57,345 nucleotides of DNA from Streptomyces humicola (GCF_024436035.1 NZ_JANFNG010000038.1:1-57345), one strand, 5' to 3'; shown: positions 42,687 through 51,830, numbered from the stretch's first letter. Notes: generated from the sequence alone by a model not told the origin. A program made the numbers and translations.

Positions 42687-43670
42687 ATGACGTCCTGCAC
42701 CACCCCTGCGCCCGCAGCCGCCGCCCCCGCCGAGCAGCCCGTTCTCGCCGAGGTCATACGTTCGGGGTTCACCGAGGGCCGTCACCGCGGCTCGCTGGTG
42801 GTGCTGGGCGCCGGCGGCGAGGTGGAGTTCGCGCTGGGCGAGGTCGCCGCGCCGATCTTCCCGCGGTCGAGCAACAAGCCGATGCAGGCGGACGCGGTCC
42901 TGCGGGCCGGCGTCGACCTCGACGGCGAACTGCTCGCGCTCGCCGCCGCCAGCCACTCCGGCGAGCCCTTCCACCTCGACGGCGTACGCAAGATCCTCTC
43001 CGGCGCCGGCCTCACCGAGTCCGCCCTGCGCACCCCCGCGGACCTGCCGCTCGACCCGGAGGAGCGGGAGCGCTGGCTGAGCAGCGGCGCCTCACGCGAG
43101 CCGATCGCCATGAACTGCTCCGGCAAGCACGCCGCCATGCTCGCCGCCTGCGCGCGCAACGGCTGGCCGCTGGAGAGTTACCTCGCCGCCGACCACCCAC
43201 TGCAGCAGCTCGTCCTCGACGTCGTCCGTGAGGCCGGCGGCGAGCCCGTCGAGCACATCGGCGTCGACGGGTGCGGCGCGCCCCTGATGGCCCTCAGCCT
43301 CACCGGCCTCGCCCGCGCCTTCCGCTCGTACGTCACCGCCGCGCCGGGCACCACCCAGCGCCGTGTCGCCGACGCGATGCGGGCGCACCCCGAGTACGTG
43401 GCCGGCACCCGGCGGATCGACACCTGGCTGATGCGCGAGGTGCCCGGGGTGCTGTCGAAGATGGGCGCGGAGGCCGTGCAGGCGGTGGCGCTGCCGGACG
43501 GCCGGGCGCTCGCCTTCAAGATCGACGACGGCGGCAAGCGCGCCATGGGCCCGGTACTCGGCCGCGCGCTGCGGATGCTGGGCATCGACGCCCCGGTCGT
43601 CGACCGCATCGGGCGGGAGCCGCTGCTGGGCGGCGGCCGCCCGGTCGGCGAGGTCCGCGTCGCCTTCTAG
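42687..43670 (+). CDS. Asparaginase II-type (Rhizobium type) protein
   Basis: 327 aa. The family signature PRSSNKPMQADAVL near the N-terminus and AMNCSGKHAAML (about 150-161) in the centre, with a CGAP patch (VDGCGAPL), identify the AnsA/asparaginase II group. It converts asparagine to aspartate and ammonia, probably in the cytoplasm. It lies between rsiG and the Eis-type gene, all rightward. The ATG has GGAAGG 9 nt upstream. Confidence 0.88.
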   Translation: MTSCTTPAPAAAAPAEQPVLAEVIRSGFTEGRHRGSLVVLGAGGEVEFALGEVAAPIFPRSSNKPMQADAVLRAGVDLDGELLALAAASHSGEPFHLDGVRKILSGAGLTESALRTPADLPLDPEERERWLSSGASREPIAMNCSGKHAAMLAACARNGWPLESYLAADHPLQQLVLDVVREAGGEPVEHIGVDGCGAPLMALSLTGLARAFRSYVTAAPGTTQRRVADAMRAHPEYVAGTRRIDTWLMREVPGVLSKMGAEAVQAVALPDGRALAFKIDDGGKRAMGPVLGRALRMLGIDAPVVDRIGREPLLGGGRPVGEVRVAF

Positions 43671-43743
43671 CTGCTTCCAACTGCTCGGCCGCGGCGCCAA
43701 AACCCGGATGCGATGCGGGCGGTGCCCGTCCTAGCCTGCGGGG

Positions 43744-45003
43744 ATGAGCCGTGAGGTGCGTGACCTGGACGTCCGCTACATCGACGAGTCCGAGTTCGGC
43801 GAATGGATCACCGCCTGCCGCCGCGGGTTCCTGCGACCGCCGGAGGTCAGCGACGAGGAGCTCGCGTTCAGCCCGGCGGCCATGGCGCTCGACCCGGCAC
43901 GCACCCAGGGCGCGTTCGACGGCGGCCGCTGCGTCGGCACCTTCCGCTCGTTCCCGCGCGAACTCACCGTGCCGGGAGGCGGTCTCGTTCCCGCCTCGGC
44001 GGTCTCCGGCGTCACGGTGACCGCGACGCACCGCCGCCGCGGCCTGCTCAGCCGGATGATGGCGGCCGACCTGAGGGCGTCTAAGGAGCGCGAGGAGGCG
44101 GTCGCGATCCTGATCGCGGCCGAGTACCCGATCTACGGCCGGTTCGGTTTCGGTCCGGCCACCTGGGTCACCGACTGGACGGTGGACATACCGCGCGCCG
44201 CACTCGGCCGCTACGAACCGCCGTCCGGCGGCCGCATCGACCTCGCCGACGCGGCCGAGGTTCGCAAGGTGGGGCCCGAACTCCACGGACGCGTACGCAG
44301 GTTGACGCCGGGTGCGATCAACCGGACGGAGAACTGGTGGCGCATCAACACCGGCGAGATCCGCTTCCCGTCCCGCCCCTGGACCGAACCGTTCCACGCC
44401 GTCTACCGGGATGCCGCCACCGGCCGCATCGACGGCATGCTCAGCTACACCATCGACGACGTGTGGGACGGCAAGCTTCCGCAGGACACGCTCACTGTGC
44501 GGCAGATGATCACGGCCACCCCGCGGGCGGAGCGCGAGCTGTGGCAGTACGCGCTCTGCGTCGACTGGGTGGTCAAGCTGGCCTCGGGCCACCGCGCGCC
44601 CGACGACATCCTGCCGCTGCTGCTCGGCGACCCCCGAGCGGCGCGGGTCACCTCGCACGCCGACCACATGTGGCTGCGGATCCTCGATGTCACAAGGGCG
44701 TTGGAGGCGCGCACGTACGCAATCGCCGGATCGCTCGTGCTCGAACTGCATGACGCGGCGGGCCTCGCGAGCGGCCGTTACCGCCTGGACGCCTCGCCGG
44801 AGGGGGCCGAGGTCCGGGGCACCACGGCGCCGTCCGATCTCGCCATGGACATCGGGGAGTTGGGGGCGCTCTACCTCGGCGACGAGTCCGCGGTGCGGCT
44901 CGCCGCGCTCGGCCGGATCGAGGAGCACAGGCCGGGAGCCGCTGCCGATGCGGACCTCCTGCTGCGAACCTCGCGCCGCCCGTGGTGCCCGGACACGTTC
45001 TGA
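43744..45003 (+). CDS. Eis-type GNAT N-acetyltransferase
   Basis: 419 aa, the three-part Eis layout: an N-terminal GNAT domain with [17 protein letters not shown] (acetyl-CoA loop) and catalytic Tyr in [10 protein letters not shown], a middle GNAT-like domain, and a sterol-carrier-like C-terminal domain. The C-terminal residue is Phe (WCPDTF), whose carboxylate is the general base in Eis enzymes. In mycobacteria these acetylate aminoglycosides and peptides; substrate here unknown. It ends 65 nt before the NmrA-type gene. Confidence 0.9.
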   Translation: MSREVRDLDVRYIDESEFGEWITACRRGFLRPPEVSDEELAFSPAAMALDPARTQGAFDGGRCVGTFRSFPRELTVPGGGLVPASAVSGVTVTATHRRRGLLSRMMAADLRASKEREEAVAILIAAEYPIYGRFGFGPATWVTDWTVDIPRAALGRYEPPSGGRIDLADAAEVRKVGPELHGRVRRLTPGAINRTENWWRINTGEIRFPSRPWTEPFHAVYRDAATGRIDGMLSYTIDDVWDGKLPQDTLTVRQMITATPRAERELWQYALCVDWVVKLASGHRAPDDILPLLLGDPRAARVTSHADHMWLRILDVTRALEARTYAIAGSLVLELHDAAGLASGRYRLDASPEGAEVRGTTAPSDLAMDIGELGALYLGDESAVRLAALGRIEEHRPGAAADADLLLRTSRRPWCPDTF

Positions 45004-45016
45004 TGTCTGATGGTGC

Positions 45017-45046
45017 TGCACGTGCAATGCATCACGTGCAATGCAT
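45017..45046. repeat. Tandem 14-mer containing palindromic elements upstream of an NmrA-type gene
   Basis: CACGTGCAATGCAT is repeated exactly (45019-45032 and 45033-45046). The stretch includes TGCACGTGCA (45017-45026), a perfect palindrome, and ATGCAT palindromes. It lies 23-52 nt before the GTG at 45069 and may be an operator. Confidence 0.8.
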
Positions 45047-45068
45047 CTCGAGCGGGAGGCAGAACATC

Positions 45069-45929
45069 GTGATCGTAGTGACCGGAGCGACGGGCAACGT
45101 CGGTCGTGCGCTGGTGGACCAACTCCTCGCGGAAGCAGCCCCCGTACGCGCCCTGAGCCGCCATCCGGAACGGGCCGGGCTGCCCGCGCAGGCGGAGACC
45201 GTTCGGGCCCGGTTCGGCGAGGGGGAGCCGCTGGAACCGCTCCTCGACGGCGCGGACGCGCTCTTCCTCAATCCGGCGGCGGCCAGTGGTGACGCGGCGG
45301 CCGGGCTCATCGACGCCGCCGCCAAGTCGGGTGTGCGCCGGATCGTCCTGCTCTCGTCGGCGTCCATCACCGACACCCCGGACGACGAGCAGCACTTCAT
45401 TTCGCGCATGCACCTCGGGATCGAGCGGGCGATCCGCGACTCGGGCCTGGAGTGGACGTTCGTCCGTGGCGGGATGTTCGCGACCAACACCCTGCAGTGG
45501 GCCGAGCAGATCCGGCACGGCGACGTCGTCCGCGGCCCGTATGCCGACGCCGTCGCCGCACCCGTCCACGAGAAGGACCTCGCCGCGGTCGCGGCGGCTG
45601 CGCTCCTCGACCGCGTCGGCGCCCACGACGGCGCCGTCTATGTCGTCACCGGGCCGGAGGGTCTGACCACCGCCGAACAGGTGGCGGCGGTCGGCCGCGC
45701 GGTCGGCCGCGACCTGCGCTACGAGGAACTCCCGCGCGACGCCGCGCTCCAGGCGATGTCGGAGCGTCAGGGCATTCCGCGCGAGGTGGCCGAGAGCCTC
45801 CTGGACTACTTCGCCGCGACGGTCGGCCGCCCGGCCCACATCAGCCATGACGTGGAACGGGTCGTCGGGCGCACCGCGCTGACGTACACCCAGTGGGCCG
45901 CGGACCACGCGGCCGACTTCACGGCGTAG
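45069..45929 (+). CDS. NmrA-type NAD(P)-binding reductase (paralogue of 47735-48601)
   Basis: 286 aa. The glycine-rich nucleotide motif VTGATGNVGR begins the protein, with the LSSASITDTP and GLEWTFVRGGMF stretches typical of the atypical short-chain NmrA/NAD(P)H azoreductase-like group. The catalytic Tyr of classical SDRs is absent, as usual here. GGGAGG lies 10 nt before the GTG start. The best neighbour relative is the gene at 47735-48601 (shared VTGATG, VVRGPYA, NTL-W motifs). Substrate unknown. Confidence 0.88.
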   Translation: MIVVTGATGNVGRALVDQLLAEAAPVRALSRHPERAGLPAQAETVRARFGEGEPLEPLLDGADALFLNPAAASGDAAAGLIDAAAKSGVRRIVLLSSASITDTPDDEQHFISRMHLGIERAIRDSGLEWTFVRGGMFATNTLQWAEQIRHGDVVRGPYADAVAAPVHEKDLAAVAAAALLDRVGAHDGAVYVVTGPEGLTTAEQVAAVGRAVGRDLRYEELPRDAALQAMSERQGIPREVAESLLDYFAATVGRPAHISHDVERVVGRTALTYTQWAADHAADFTA

Positions 45930-45997
45930 CGATGCTTCATGACGCCGTGTAGATGTCGTAAGTAGACCTGAAGTGTCGGGTGGGCCATGCTCGCCAT

Positions 45998-46951
45998 ATG
46001 AACCCCATGCAGCCGGCCGCACCGTATGCACAGCAGCTCGACGGCATTCACGTACCGCTGGTGACGCCGTTCGCGGTGGACGGTTCGGTCGCCTGCGACG
46101 CGCTGGAATCGCTCGCCCACCAGGTGCTCGACGACGGCGCGACCGGCCTCGTGGCCCTCGGCACGACCGCCGAAGCCGCCACGCTCGACGAGGACGAACG
46201 GCGTGCCGTGACCGACGTGGTCGCCCGGGTGTGCCGGGAACGCTCCGCCCCGCTGATCATCGGGGCCGGGTCGAACGACACCCGGGCCACCGCGGCCGCG
46301 CTGCGCGGGCTCAAGGCCTGGCCGGAGGCGACGGCCGCGCTCGTGCCCGTCCCGTACTTCACACGGCCCTCCGAGGCGGGCGTCGTCGCCCACTTCACGG
46401 CGCTCGCGCAGGCGAGCCCACTGCCGCTCGTCGTCTACAACATCCCCTCCCGCACCGGCCGGACAGTCGGCGTGGACACCCTGCGGCGGCTCGCGGAGCT
46501 GCCCGGCGTGGCAGGGGTCAAGCACGCGGTCGGCGCGGTGGACGCCGACACGGTGGCACTCCTCGCCGATCCGCCGGCCGACTTCGCCGTCCTGTGCGGC
46601 GAGGACGACTTCGCCTCCGCGATGTTCGCGCTCGGCGCAGCCGGCGGCATCCTCGCCGCCGCGCACATCGCGACCGGTCGTTGGGCCGAGTTGGCGGCGG
46701 CCTGGCGGACGGGCGAGACGGCCCGGGCGCGCCGACTCGGTGGAGAGCTGACGGTGCTGGCGCAGGCGCTGTTCGCCGAGCCCAACCCCGGCGTGATCAA
46801 GGGCGTTCTCCATGCGCAGGGCCGCATCCCGACCCCGTCGGTGCGCCTGCCGCTGCTGCCCGCGAGCAGCGCGGCCGTCGAGGCCGCGCACGGCGCGGCG
46901 CACGACGGGCTCGGCCAGGCGCCGGTGTCGGCTAGTGCAGGAAGCCGCTGA
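45998..46951 (+). CDS. DapA-like (dihydrodipicolinate synthase/N-acetylneuraminate lyase) protein
   Basis: 317 aa, (beta/alpha)8 barrel. The Schiff-base Lys lies in GVKHAVG, the Tyr motif is YNIPSRTG, and GTTAEAATLDEDERRAV is the GTT-E-type loop. Family members condense pyruvate with an aldehyde; whether this one makes dihydrodipicolinate or another product cannot be told, since no lysine genes adjoin. Its 3' end overlaps the convergent hydrolase by 20 nt. No strong ribosome binding site precedes the ATG. Confidence 0.88.
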   Translation: MNPMQPAAPYAQQLDGIHVPLVTPFAVDGSVACDALESLAHQVLDDGATGLVALGTTAEAATLDEDERRAVTDVVARVCRERSAPLIIGAGSNDTRATAAALRGLKAWPEATAALVPVPYFTRPSEAGVVAHFTALAQASPLPLVVYNIPSRTGRTVGVDTLRRLAELPGVAGVKHAVGAVDADTVALLADPPADFAVLCGEDDFASAMFALGAAGGILAAAHIATGRWAELAAAWRTGETARARRLGGELTVLAQALFAEPNPGVIKGVLHAQGRIPTPSVRLPLLPASSAAVEAAHGAAHDGLGQAPVSASAGSR

Positions 46952-47609
46952 GCGTCGCGGCGAAGTCCGTCGGCCGCGCGGCATGGACGCAATGGCCGGC
47001 GGGGATGGTGACGAGCCGGCTGTCCGGGATGCGCTTCGCCATCGCGGCTATGCCGTCCTGCGGTATGTGACTGGTCATGCCGCCGGCGACCAGCAGCGTC
47101 GGCGCGGTGATCTCCTCCAGCCTCGACTCCCACTCGCCATCGGGGGAGTTGAGCTGTTCGTGGAGGGCGGGCACGACTGCCCAGTCGAAGTCCGGTCCCT
47201 TGTCGGGCCGTTCGGGCACGGTTCTGTCGTGCGGGTATGGGGGTGGCGCCTCTTCGAGGACGAGCCTGTCCACACGGTGCGGCTGCTCCTGCGCCAGCAG
47301 ATACGCCACCACACCGCCCATGGAGTGCCCGACGAGCGACACCTGCTCCAGGCCGAGCGCGTCGAGCAGCCCGAGCACATCGTCCCGCATCAGCTCGAAC
47401 GAATAGCGTTCGGGGCGCTCGCTGCGCCCGTGCCCGCGCAGATCGGGCACGTAGACCCGGCGGCGAGGGCCGAACTCCTCCGTCACGGCCTCCCAGTCGG
47501 AGCCGTCCTCCCCGAGCGCGTGCAACAGCACGAGCGGGGCGCCGCCGGGAGCGCCCGACACCCGGCAGGCCAACCGGACTTCACCGGTGTCGATCATGCG
47601 CAGATCCAT
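46932..47609 (-). CDS. Alpha/beta hydrolase
   Basis: 225 aa. The nucleophile elbow GHSMGG (about 93-98), LLHALGEDGSDW for the oxyanion site, and GHCVHAARP with the catalytic His near the end are visible. It is small for the fold. The 3' end overlaps the DapA-like gene's 3' end, so transcripts converge. Substrate unknown. Confidence 0.87.
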   Translation of the reverse strand: MDLRMIDTGEVRLACRVSGAPGGAPLVLLHALGEDGSDWEAVTEEFGPRRRVYVPDLRGHGRSERPERYSFELMRDDVLGLLDALGLEQVSLVGHSMGGVVAYLLAQEQPHRVDRLVLEEAPPPYPHDRTVPERPDKGPDFDWAVVPALHEQLNSPDGEWESRLEEITAPTLLVAGGMTSHIPQDGIAAMAKRIPDSRLVTIPAGHCVHAARPTDFAATLSGFLH

Positions 47610-47654
47610 TCCGCGAAGCTACCAATGCCCCAGCGGCCACTGCCATAGAGTTAC

Positions 47655-47747
47655 GGGAAGTCGCTCAGCGGAAGCCGTTCACCGGAAGCCGTACACAGGA
47701 GCCGGCCCCCCGGAAGCCGCTCACCGGAAGCCGCTCACCGGAAGTCG
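47655..47747. repeat. Imperfect tandem 14-nt repeat around the NmrA-type stop codon
   Basis: Five to six units of CGGAAGCCGCTCAC follow one another with a few changes. The array covers the spacer after the hydrolase start and reaches over the stop codon (47735-47737) of the leftward reductase. Confidence 0.8.
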
Positions 47748-48601
47748 TCGGCGTGGTCGGCCGCCCATTCGCGGAAGCTGCGGGCCGGGACGCCGGTGAT
47801 CTCTTCCACCGCGTGAGACACCGGTTCGGGCTCCGACAGGAACGCGGCATGGGCGGCGAGCAGTCCGCGCGCGGCGCCGGCGGGCCAGCCCTGCTCGGTC
47901 ATGTGCCGCAACGCCGTCTCCGGTGGGATCTCCTCGTACGTCACCGGGCGGCCGATGGCCTCGCCGATGGTGTGCGCCTGCTCGGCCTGGGTGATCGACG
48001 CCGGCCCGGTGATCGGGGGCTTCGTCCCGTGGTGCGCATCGCCGACCAGGGCGCGCACGGCGACCGCGGCGATGTCGGCCTCGTGAATGAGCGGCCGGGC
48101 CACCGCTGCGTAGGGGCCGCGCACCACACCGTCGGCGCGGATCTGTGCCGCCCAGCCGAGCGTGTTCCCCGCGAAGCCGCTGGGCCGCAGGAACGTCCAC
48201 TGCAGCCCGGACGACTCGATCAGGCGCTCGATGTCGGCGTGGAACTGATGGATCGGATCGGCCTGGCGCGCGGTGCCGTCGCGAACGCCCAGCGAGGAGA
48301 GGTAGACGATCGAGCGGGCGTGCTCGCCGATGGCGTCGATGACCGGGGGCGCGGCCTCGGCGGTGAGAAACGGCCAGACCAGGAACACCGCGTCGACGCG
48401 GTCCAGGCAGCCGACGAGCGTGTCCGGATCGGCCAGGTCGCCACGCACGAGCTCGGTGCCGGAGGGGAGCCGGGCGCGCTCCGGCTCGCGGACCATCGCG
48501 CGGACGTGGGCATCGATGTCCGCGGCGAGCAGCTGGTCGACGACCTGCCGTCCGACCTTGCCGGTCGCACCGGTCACCAGAATCGAGATCTTCGACGTCA
48601 T
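47735..48601 (-). CDS. NmrA-type NAD(P)-binding reductase (paralogue of 45069-45929)
   Basis: 288 aa. VTGATGKVGRQVVDQLLAA is the Rossmann motif; VYLSSLGVRDG and GLQWTFLRPSGF follow. It shares block order and the distinctive stretch VVRGPYA with the upstream paralogue and is transcribed in the opposite direction, 1.8 kb away. Its C-terminal codons and stop lie in a tandem 14-nt repeat, and alternative frames through it remain open, so the C-terminus may have been altered by repeat slippage. Function unknown. Confidence 0.88.
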   Translation of the reverse strand: MTSKISILVTGATGKVGRQVVDQLLAADIDAHVRAMVREPERARLPSGTELVRGDLADPDTLVGCLDRVDAVFLVWPFLTAEAAPPVIDAIGEHARSIVYLSSLGVRDGTARQADPIHQFHADIERLIESSGLQWTFLRPSGFAGNTLGWAAQIRADGVVRGPYAAVARPLIHEADIAAVAVRALVGDAHHGTKPPITGPASITQAEQAHTIGEAIGRPVTYEEIPPETALRHMTEQGWPAGAARGLLAAHAAFLSEPEPVSHAVEEITGVPARSFREWAADHADDFR

Positions 48602-48709
48602 GCCCCGAGGCTAGAACGCTGCGGGCCCGTGCGAGTGGTGATAGGGGGCTTTTCGGGAGCACGATGGAGGTGAGCGCGGTGAGTGCGGTGAGTGCTGGAG
48701 GTGGTCACC

Positions 48710-48979
48710 GTGAAGACACTCGTCGGATGGCACGTCGAGATCGAATTCCAGGAGATCGGAAACCGGACCCAGGCGGCGGCGCTGCTGCGGCTCGCCGACG
48801 GCACGGAACTACGGGCGCACGGCCACGCCGTCCGCCACCCGAAGGACGCCGAGCAGCTGCGCGTGGGTGAGGAGCTGGCGGCGGCCAGGACGCTGAACGA
48901 CCTGGCCCGTCAGCTGCTGGAGAAGTCCGCGAGGGACATCGAGTCGGCCACGCATGTGCCGGCGCACCCGCATATGTGA
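48710..48979 (+). CDS. DUF1876 protein
   Basis: 89 aa from GTG with GGAGG 8 nt upstream. It has the DUF1876 pattern: VGWHVEIEFQEIGNRTQAAALLRLADGTELRAHGHAVRHPKDAEQLRVGEELAAARTLNDLARQLL. Small, acidic, widespread in actinobacteria, no known function. It stands alone between the leftward reductase and DUF397 gene. Confidence 0.88.
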   Translation: MKTLVGWHVEIEFQEIGNRTQAAALLRLADGTELRAHGHAVRHPKDAEQLRVGEELAAARTLNDLARQLLEKSARDIESATHVPAHPHM

Positions 48980-49208
48980 GCACACGGGTGCGCGCGACGC
49001 GGGTGCGCGTGCGGGTGGTCGGGCGCGTGGGCGTGCGCGGCTCCGCGCCGCGGGGCGGCATTCGGCTCGGCCGGGCGTGGGCATCGTGTCGCGCCCCGCC
49101 GGGCGCAAAGATCAGCGGGCTACGACGGAGGCGCGGAGGTGGCCGGGTGCCGTACGTCGGCGCTCGGCCGATGGGGTGCGGGCGGACGCCTCCGGCGCCG
49201 CACCTAGC
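48980..49208. other. Non-coding spacer, 229 nt
   Basis: High GC, with repeated gcgcgtg-type runs directly after the DUF1876 gene (48980-49040). No hairpin, promoter or gene could be supported. Confidence 0.6.
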
Positions 49209-49430
49209 TCATCCCGGCAGACCGATCCCGTTGTCGCCTTGCACTGCGCGGACGAACGTTGACCATGCGGTGGCCGGGATGACGAGGACGGGGCCGTGGG
49301 CGTTCTTGCTGTCGCGGACGGGGACCACGCCGGGGAAGCCGTCGGCGATCTCTATGCATGCGCCGCCGTTCTCGCCGCTGTAGCTGCTCTTGCGCCAGCG
49401 GGCGTCCGTCAGGCTCTCTGCGGTGATCAT
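49209..49430 (-). CDS. DUF397 protein
   Basis: 73 aa, the usual DUF397 size, with RWRKSSYSGENGGACIEIAD and VPVRDSKNAHGPVLVIP. DUF397 proteins accompany XRE-family regulators in actinobacteria and probably act as their partner. The start overlaps the XRE gene stop (ATGA), giving translational coupling. Confidence 0.93.
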   Translation of the reverse strand: MITAESLTDARWRKSSYSGENGGACIEIADGFPGVVPVRDSKNAHGPVLVIPATAWSTFVRAVQGDNGIGLPG

Positions 49431-50260
49431 GGACTCAAATCCTTTATGGCGGAGGCGATCAGGTCGGCCGACGCCTCAGGGGACAGGGCGAGGGCCCTGA
49501 GCAGATCATAGGCATGGTGCGTCGCGGCGACGACCTCCGGCTCGGCCCGCAGTTGGCCTTCGTAGAAGCTGTCCATATGGACGACATCCGGTCCTTCATC
49601 GAAAGAGAATGTCCAGAACGCTCCGGTGAGAACAGGGTGGTTGCGCACGTCGAACGGGACGACCTGCACGACGATTCGCGGGATCTGCGCAGCTTCGAGG
49701 AGTCGGGCCAATTGGGCGCGCATGACGGCTGCGCCGCCGATCCGCCGCCGGATGGCCGTCTCGTCCAGGATCACCCACAGACGAGGCGGGTCGTCGCGGC
49801 TCAGGACGCGCTGGCGGTGCATTCGCGCCACGACGAGCTCTTCCAGCTTGACGCTGTCCGGGCGGCCACCTGCAAGGATGGCGCGCGCGTACTCCTCGGT
49901 CTGGAGAAGACCCGGTACGAACTGCATCTCGAACGACCGGATGGCGACGGCCTGTTGCTCCAGATCGACAAAGGGCCGGAACCACGCCGGATACGCGTTC
50001 CGGATCATCACCGGCCACAACCGCCCGAAGAAGCCGTCCGTCCCCAGTGCGCAGTCGCACAGTTCGGCCATGTCCTCCTTCGGGACGCGCTTGGCCGATT
50101 CGATCTTGCTCAGCAGCGAGGGCGCGCAGTGCACCAGTCGCGCGAGTTCTGTCTGCGACAACCCCGCGGCCTCGCGCCGCAACCGGAGCTCCGAGCCGAA
50201 GAAGGCCAGCGTCGATGACGTGGGGTCAGGTGCTGGCTCTACATGGTGTTCCGTGGTCAA
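49427..50260 (-). CDS. XRE-family regulator with DUF5753 (DUF397 partner)
   Basis: 277 aa. The N-terminal HTH (LRLRREAAGLSQTELARLVHCAPSLLSKIESAKR) is followed by the DUF5753 C-terminal domain (PGLLQTEEYARAIL). The TTG at 50260 is preferred: AGGAGG lies 5 nt upstream, whereas the ATGs at 50281 and 50323 have no ribosome binding site. Such orphan regulators occur many times per streptomycete genome. Target unknown. Confidence 0.9.
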   Translation of the reverse strand: MTTEHHVEPAPDPTSSTLAFFGSELRLRREAAGLSQTELARLVHCAPSLLSKIESAKRVPKEDMAELCDCALGTDGFFGRLWPVMIRNAYPAWFRPFVDLEQQAVAIRSFEMQFVPGLLQTEEYARAILAGGRPDSVKLEELVVARMHRQRVLSRDDPPRLWVILDETAIRRRIGGAAVMRAQLARLLEAAQIPRIVVQVVPFDVRNHPVLTGAFWTFSFDEGPDVVHMDSFYEGQLRAEPEVVAATHHAYDLLRALALSPEASADLIASAIKDLSP

Positions 50261-50377
50261 GCGAGCCTCCTGTCGTGACATCCCCGCTGTCACAGCGCTC
50301 CCCCTGTCGGAGGTGGCCGTCATCCCGCAATCATCACGATACACACGGTGATTGGCACTGGTGGAAGGGCGAAAGAA

Positions 50378-50608
50378 GTGAGCGGCGAGATGCAACGTCA
50401 TCGGGTCGGTGAGGTGGCACGGGACGTCAGGACGGATCGCATCGGCGTGGTGATGGCCGTCGTCGGCGGTCGCACGTATCTGCGGCCGCTCGGTGGCGGA
50501 CGTGAATGGGAAACCGCGGCTGACGACGTCGTGCCGGTCCCGCCGCATGAAGAGCTCAGCGCTCGGCTCGCTGTCGCCAACGCCCGTAGCAGGAGCGAGC
50601 GCCGATGA
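50378..50608 (+). CDS. Small conserved protein divergent from the XRE gene
   Basis: 76 aa from GTG, or 72 from ATG at 50390. RHRVGEVARDVRTDRIGVVMAVVGGRTYLRPLGGGREWE is similar to short streptomycete proteins found beside XRE/DUF397 genes. An ATG overlaps the stop (50605-50607) and starts a further frame. Function unknown. Confidence 0.65.
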   Translation: MSGEMQRHRVGEVARDVRTDRIGVVMAVVGGRTYLRPLGGGREWETAADDVVPVPPHEELSARLAVANARSRSERR

Positions 50609-50701
50609 ACCCGCACCCTGCCATCTGCGTCATCCGCCGCGCTGCGGCTCACCGACGACGACCTGGCGCCCCTCGACTCCGTCCGCCGGGACGGGGAGTG
50701 A
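50605..50701 (+). pseudogene. Possible frameshifted short reading frame
   Basis: The frame opening at ATG 50605 (coupled to the previous stop) reads MNPHPAICVI. One base on, the sequence gives AALRLTDDDLAPLDSVRRDGE before a stop at 50701. Joining the two requires removing one C, near 50636. This may be a broken gene of about 33 aa, or chance. Confidence 0.3.
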
Positions 50702-50741
50702 GCGCGACGTCAGGAAAGACGAACGTGACGTCAGGAAGACG

Positions 50742-51830
50742 TCAGGAGAGGTGGTCGACGGCGCTGCGGACCTTGTCCAGGATGGCGGCGGACAGCGGCG
50801 CGTAGCCCTCGAAGCTCAGGTTCGCCTGGCCCTGCCGACCGGCGACGTAGGTGAGGAACGCCCTGGTGGTGTCCCAAGTGTTGGGCTTGTTGCCCTTGTC
50901 GCAGACGATCTCGTAGGTGACCAGGTCGATCGGATAGGCCTCGGGCGCCTTGGTGGAGTAGTCGAGTTTCAGCGTGAGGTCGTCGCCGGTGCCGACGATC
51001 TTCGCGTTGGACAGGGCCTTCGACGCACTCATCACGTTGGGGTAGACGGGCATTTGTGCGCCGGTGGCGATGGAGGCCAGCAAGAGGTTGGCGCTGATCG
51101 CGTACGACAACTCCATGTAGCCGATCGCGCCAGGGGTTTGCCTCACCTGGGAGGTGACTCCCGCGGATCCGACGGCCGACTGTCCGCCCGTGGCCGTCCA
51201 CTGCTTGCCGTGGGAGTACGGCCAGGCGCTCGGTGCGACAGCGCTCAGGTAGGAGGTGAAGTTGTCCGTCGTGCCCGAGGCGTCGGCCCGGTGGAACGGC
51301 TGGATGGTGGTGGACGGCAGCTTGGCGCCCGGGTTCAGCTTCGCGATCTGCGGATCGTTCCATTTGGTGATCCGCGATGAGAAGATCTTGGCGAGCGTCG
51401 GGGCGTCCAGCGTCAGGTTGGGGACGCCGGGGAGGTTGTAGCCGATGGCGATCGGACCGCCGACCATCGGCAGGTCGATGGCGTGACCGCCGTGGGAGCA
51501 GGCGCCGGTTGACTGGGCGATCTGCTGGGAGGTCAACGGGGAGTCGGAGCCGGCGAAGGCCGTGCTGCCCTGCAGGAACTCCGTCTGTCCCGCGCCGGAG
51601 CCGGTGCCCTTGTAGTTGATTTTGCTGCCCGGGCACGCCTGCATGTAGTCCTTGACCCACACCTGCATCGCGTTCTGCTGCGCCGTCGAGCCCGAGGCCA
51701 GCAGGGTCTCCGGCTTGCCGCAGGCGATGCCGCTTGCCGACGGGCCGGAGGGCGAGGGCGGCGGCGAGGACTTCCCGTTCGAGCCGCATGCCGTCAGGAG
51801 CAGAGCGCCGCACAGGGTCGCCGCACCCAT
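50742..51830 (-). CDS. pstS2: Second PstS-type phosphate-binding lipoprotein, orphan
   Basis: 362 aa. Body motifs match PstS: ASGSTAQQNAM, GTGSGAGQTEFLQGSTAFAGSDSPL, RADASGTTDNFTSYL. The lipobox LLLTAC (Cys15) is present, but the predicted signal peptide lacks a basic n-region: the first in-frame ATG is only 14 codons ahead of the Cys and a stop codon (TAG) occurs 8 codons upstream of it. A good ribosome binding site, GTG start and RKTRR basic stretch lie upstream in another frame, suggesting a frameshift at the start. No PHO box was found. No transporter genes adjoin. Confidence 0.85.
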   Translation of the reverse strand: MGAATLCGALLLTACGSNGKSSPPPSPSGPSASGIACGKPETLLASGSTAQQNAMQVWVKDYMQACPGSKINYKGTGSGAGQTEFLQGSTAFAGSDSPLTSQQIAQSTGACSHGGHAIDLPMVGGPIAIGYNLPGVPNLTLDAPTLAKIFSSRITKWNDPQIAKLNPGAKLPSTTIQPFHRADASGTTDNFTSYLSAVAPSAWPYSHGKQWTATGGQSAVGSAGVTSQVRQTPGAIGYMELSYAISANLLLASIATGAQMPVYPNVMSASKALSNAKIVGTGDDLTLKLDYSTKAPEAYPIDLVTYEIVCDKGNKPNTWDTTRAFLTYVAGRQGQANLSFEGYAPLSAAILDKVRSAVDHLS

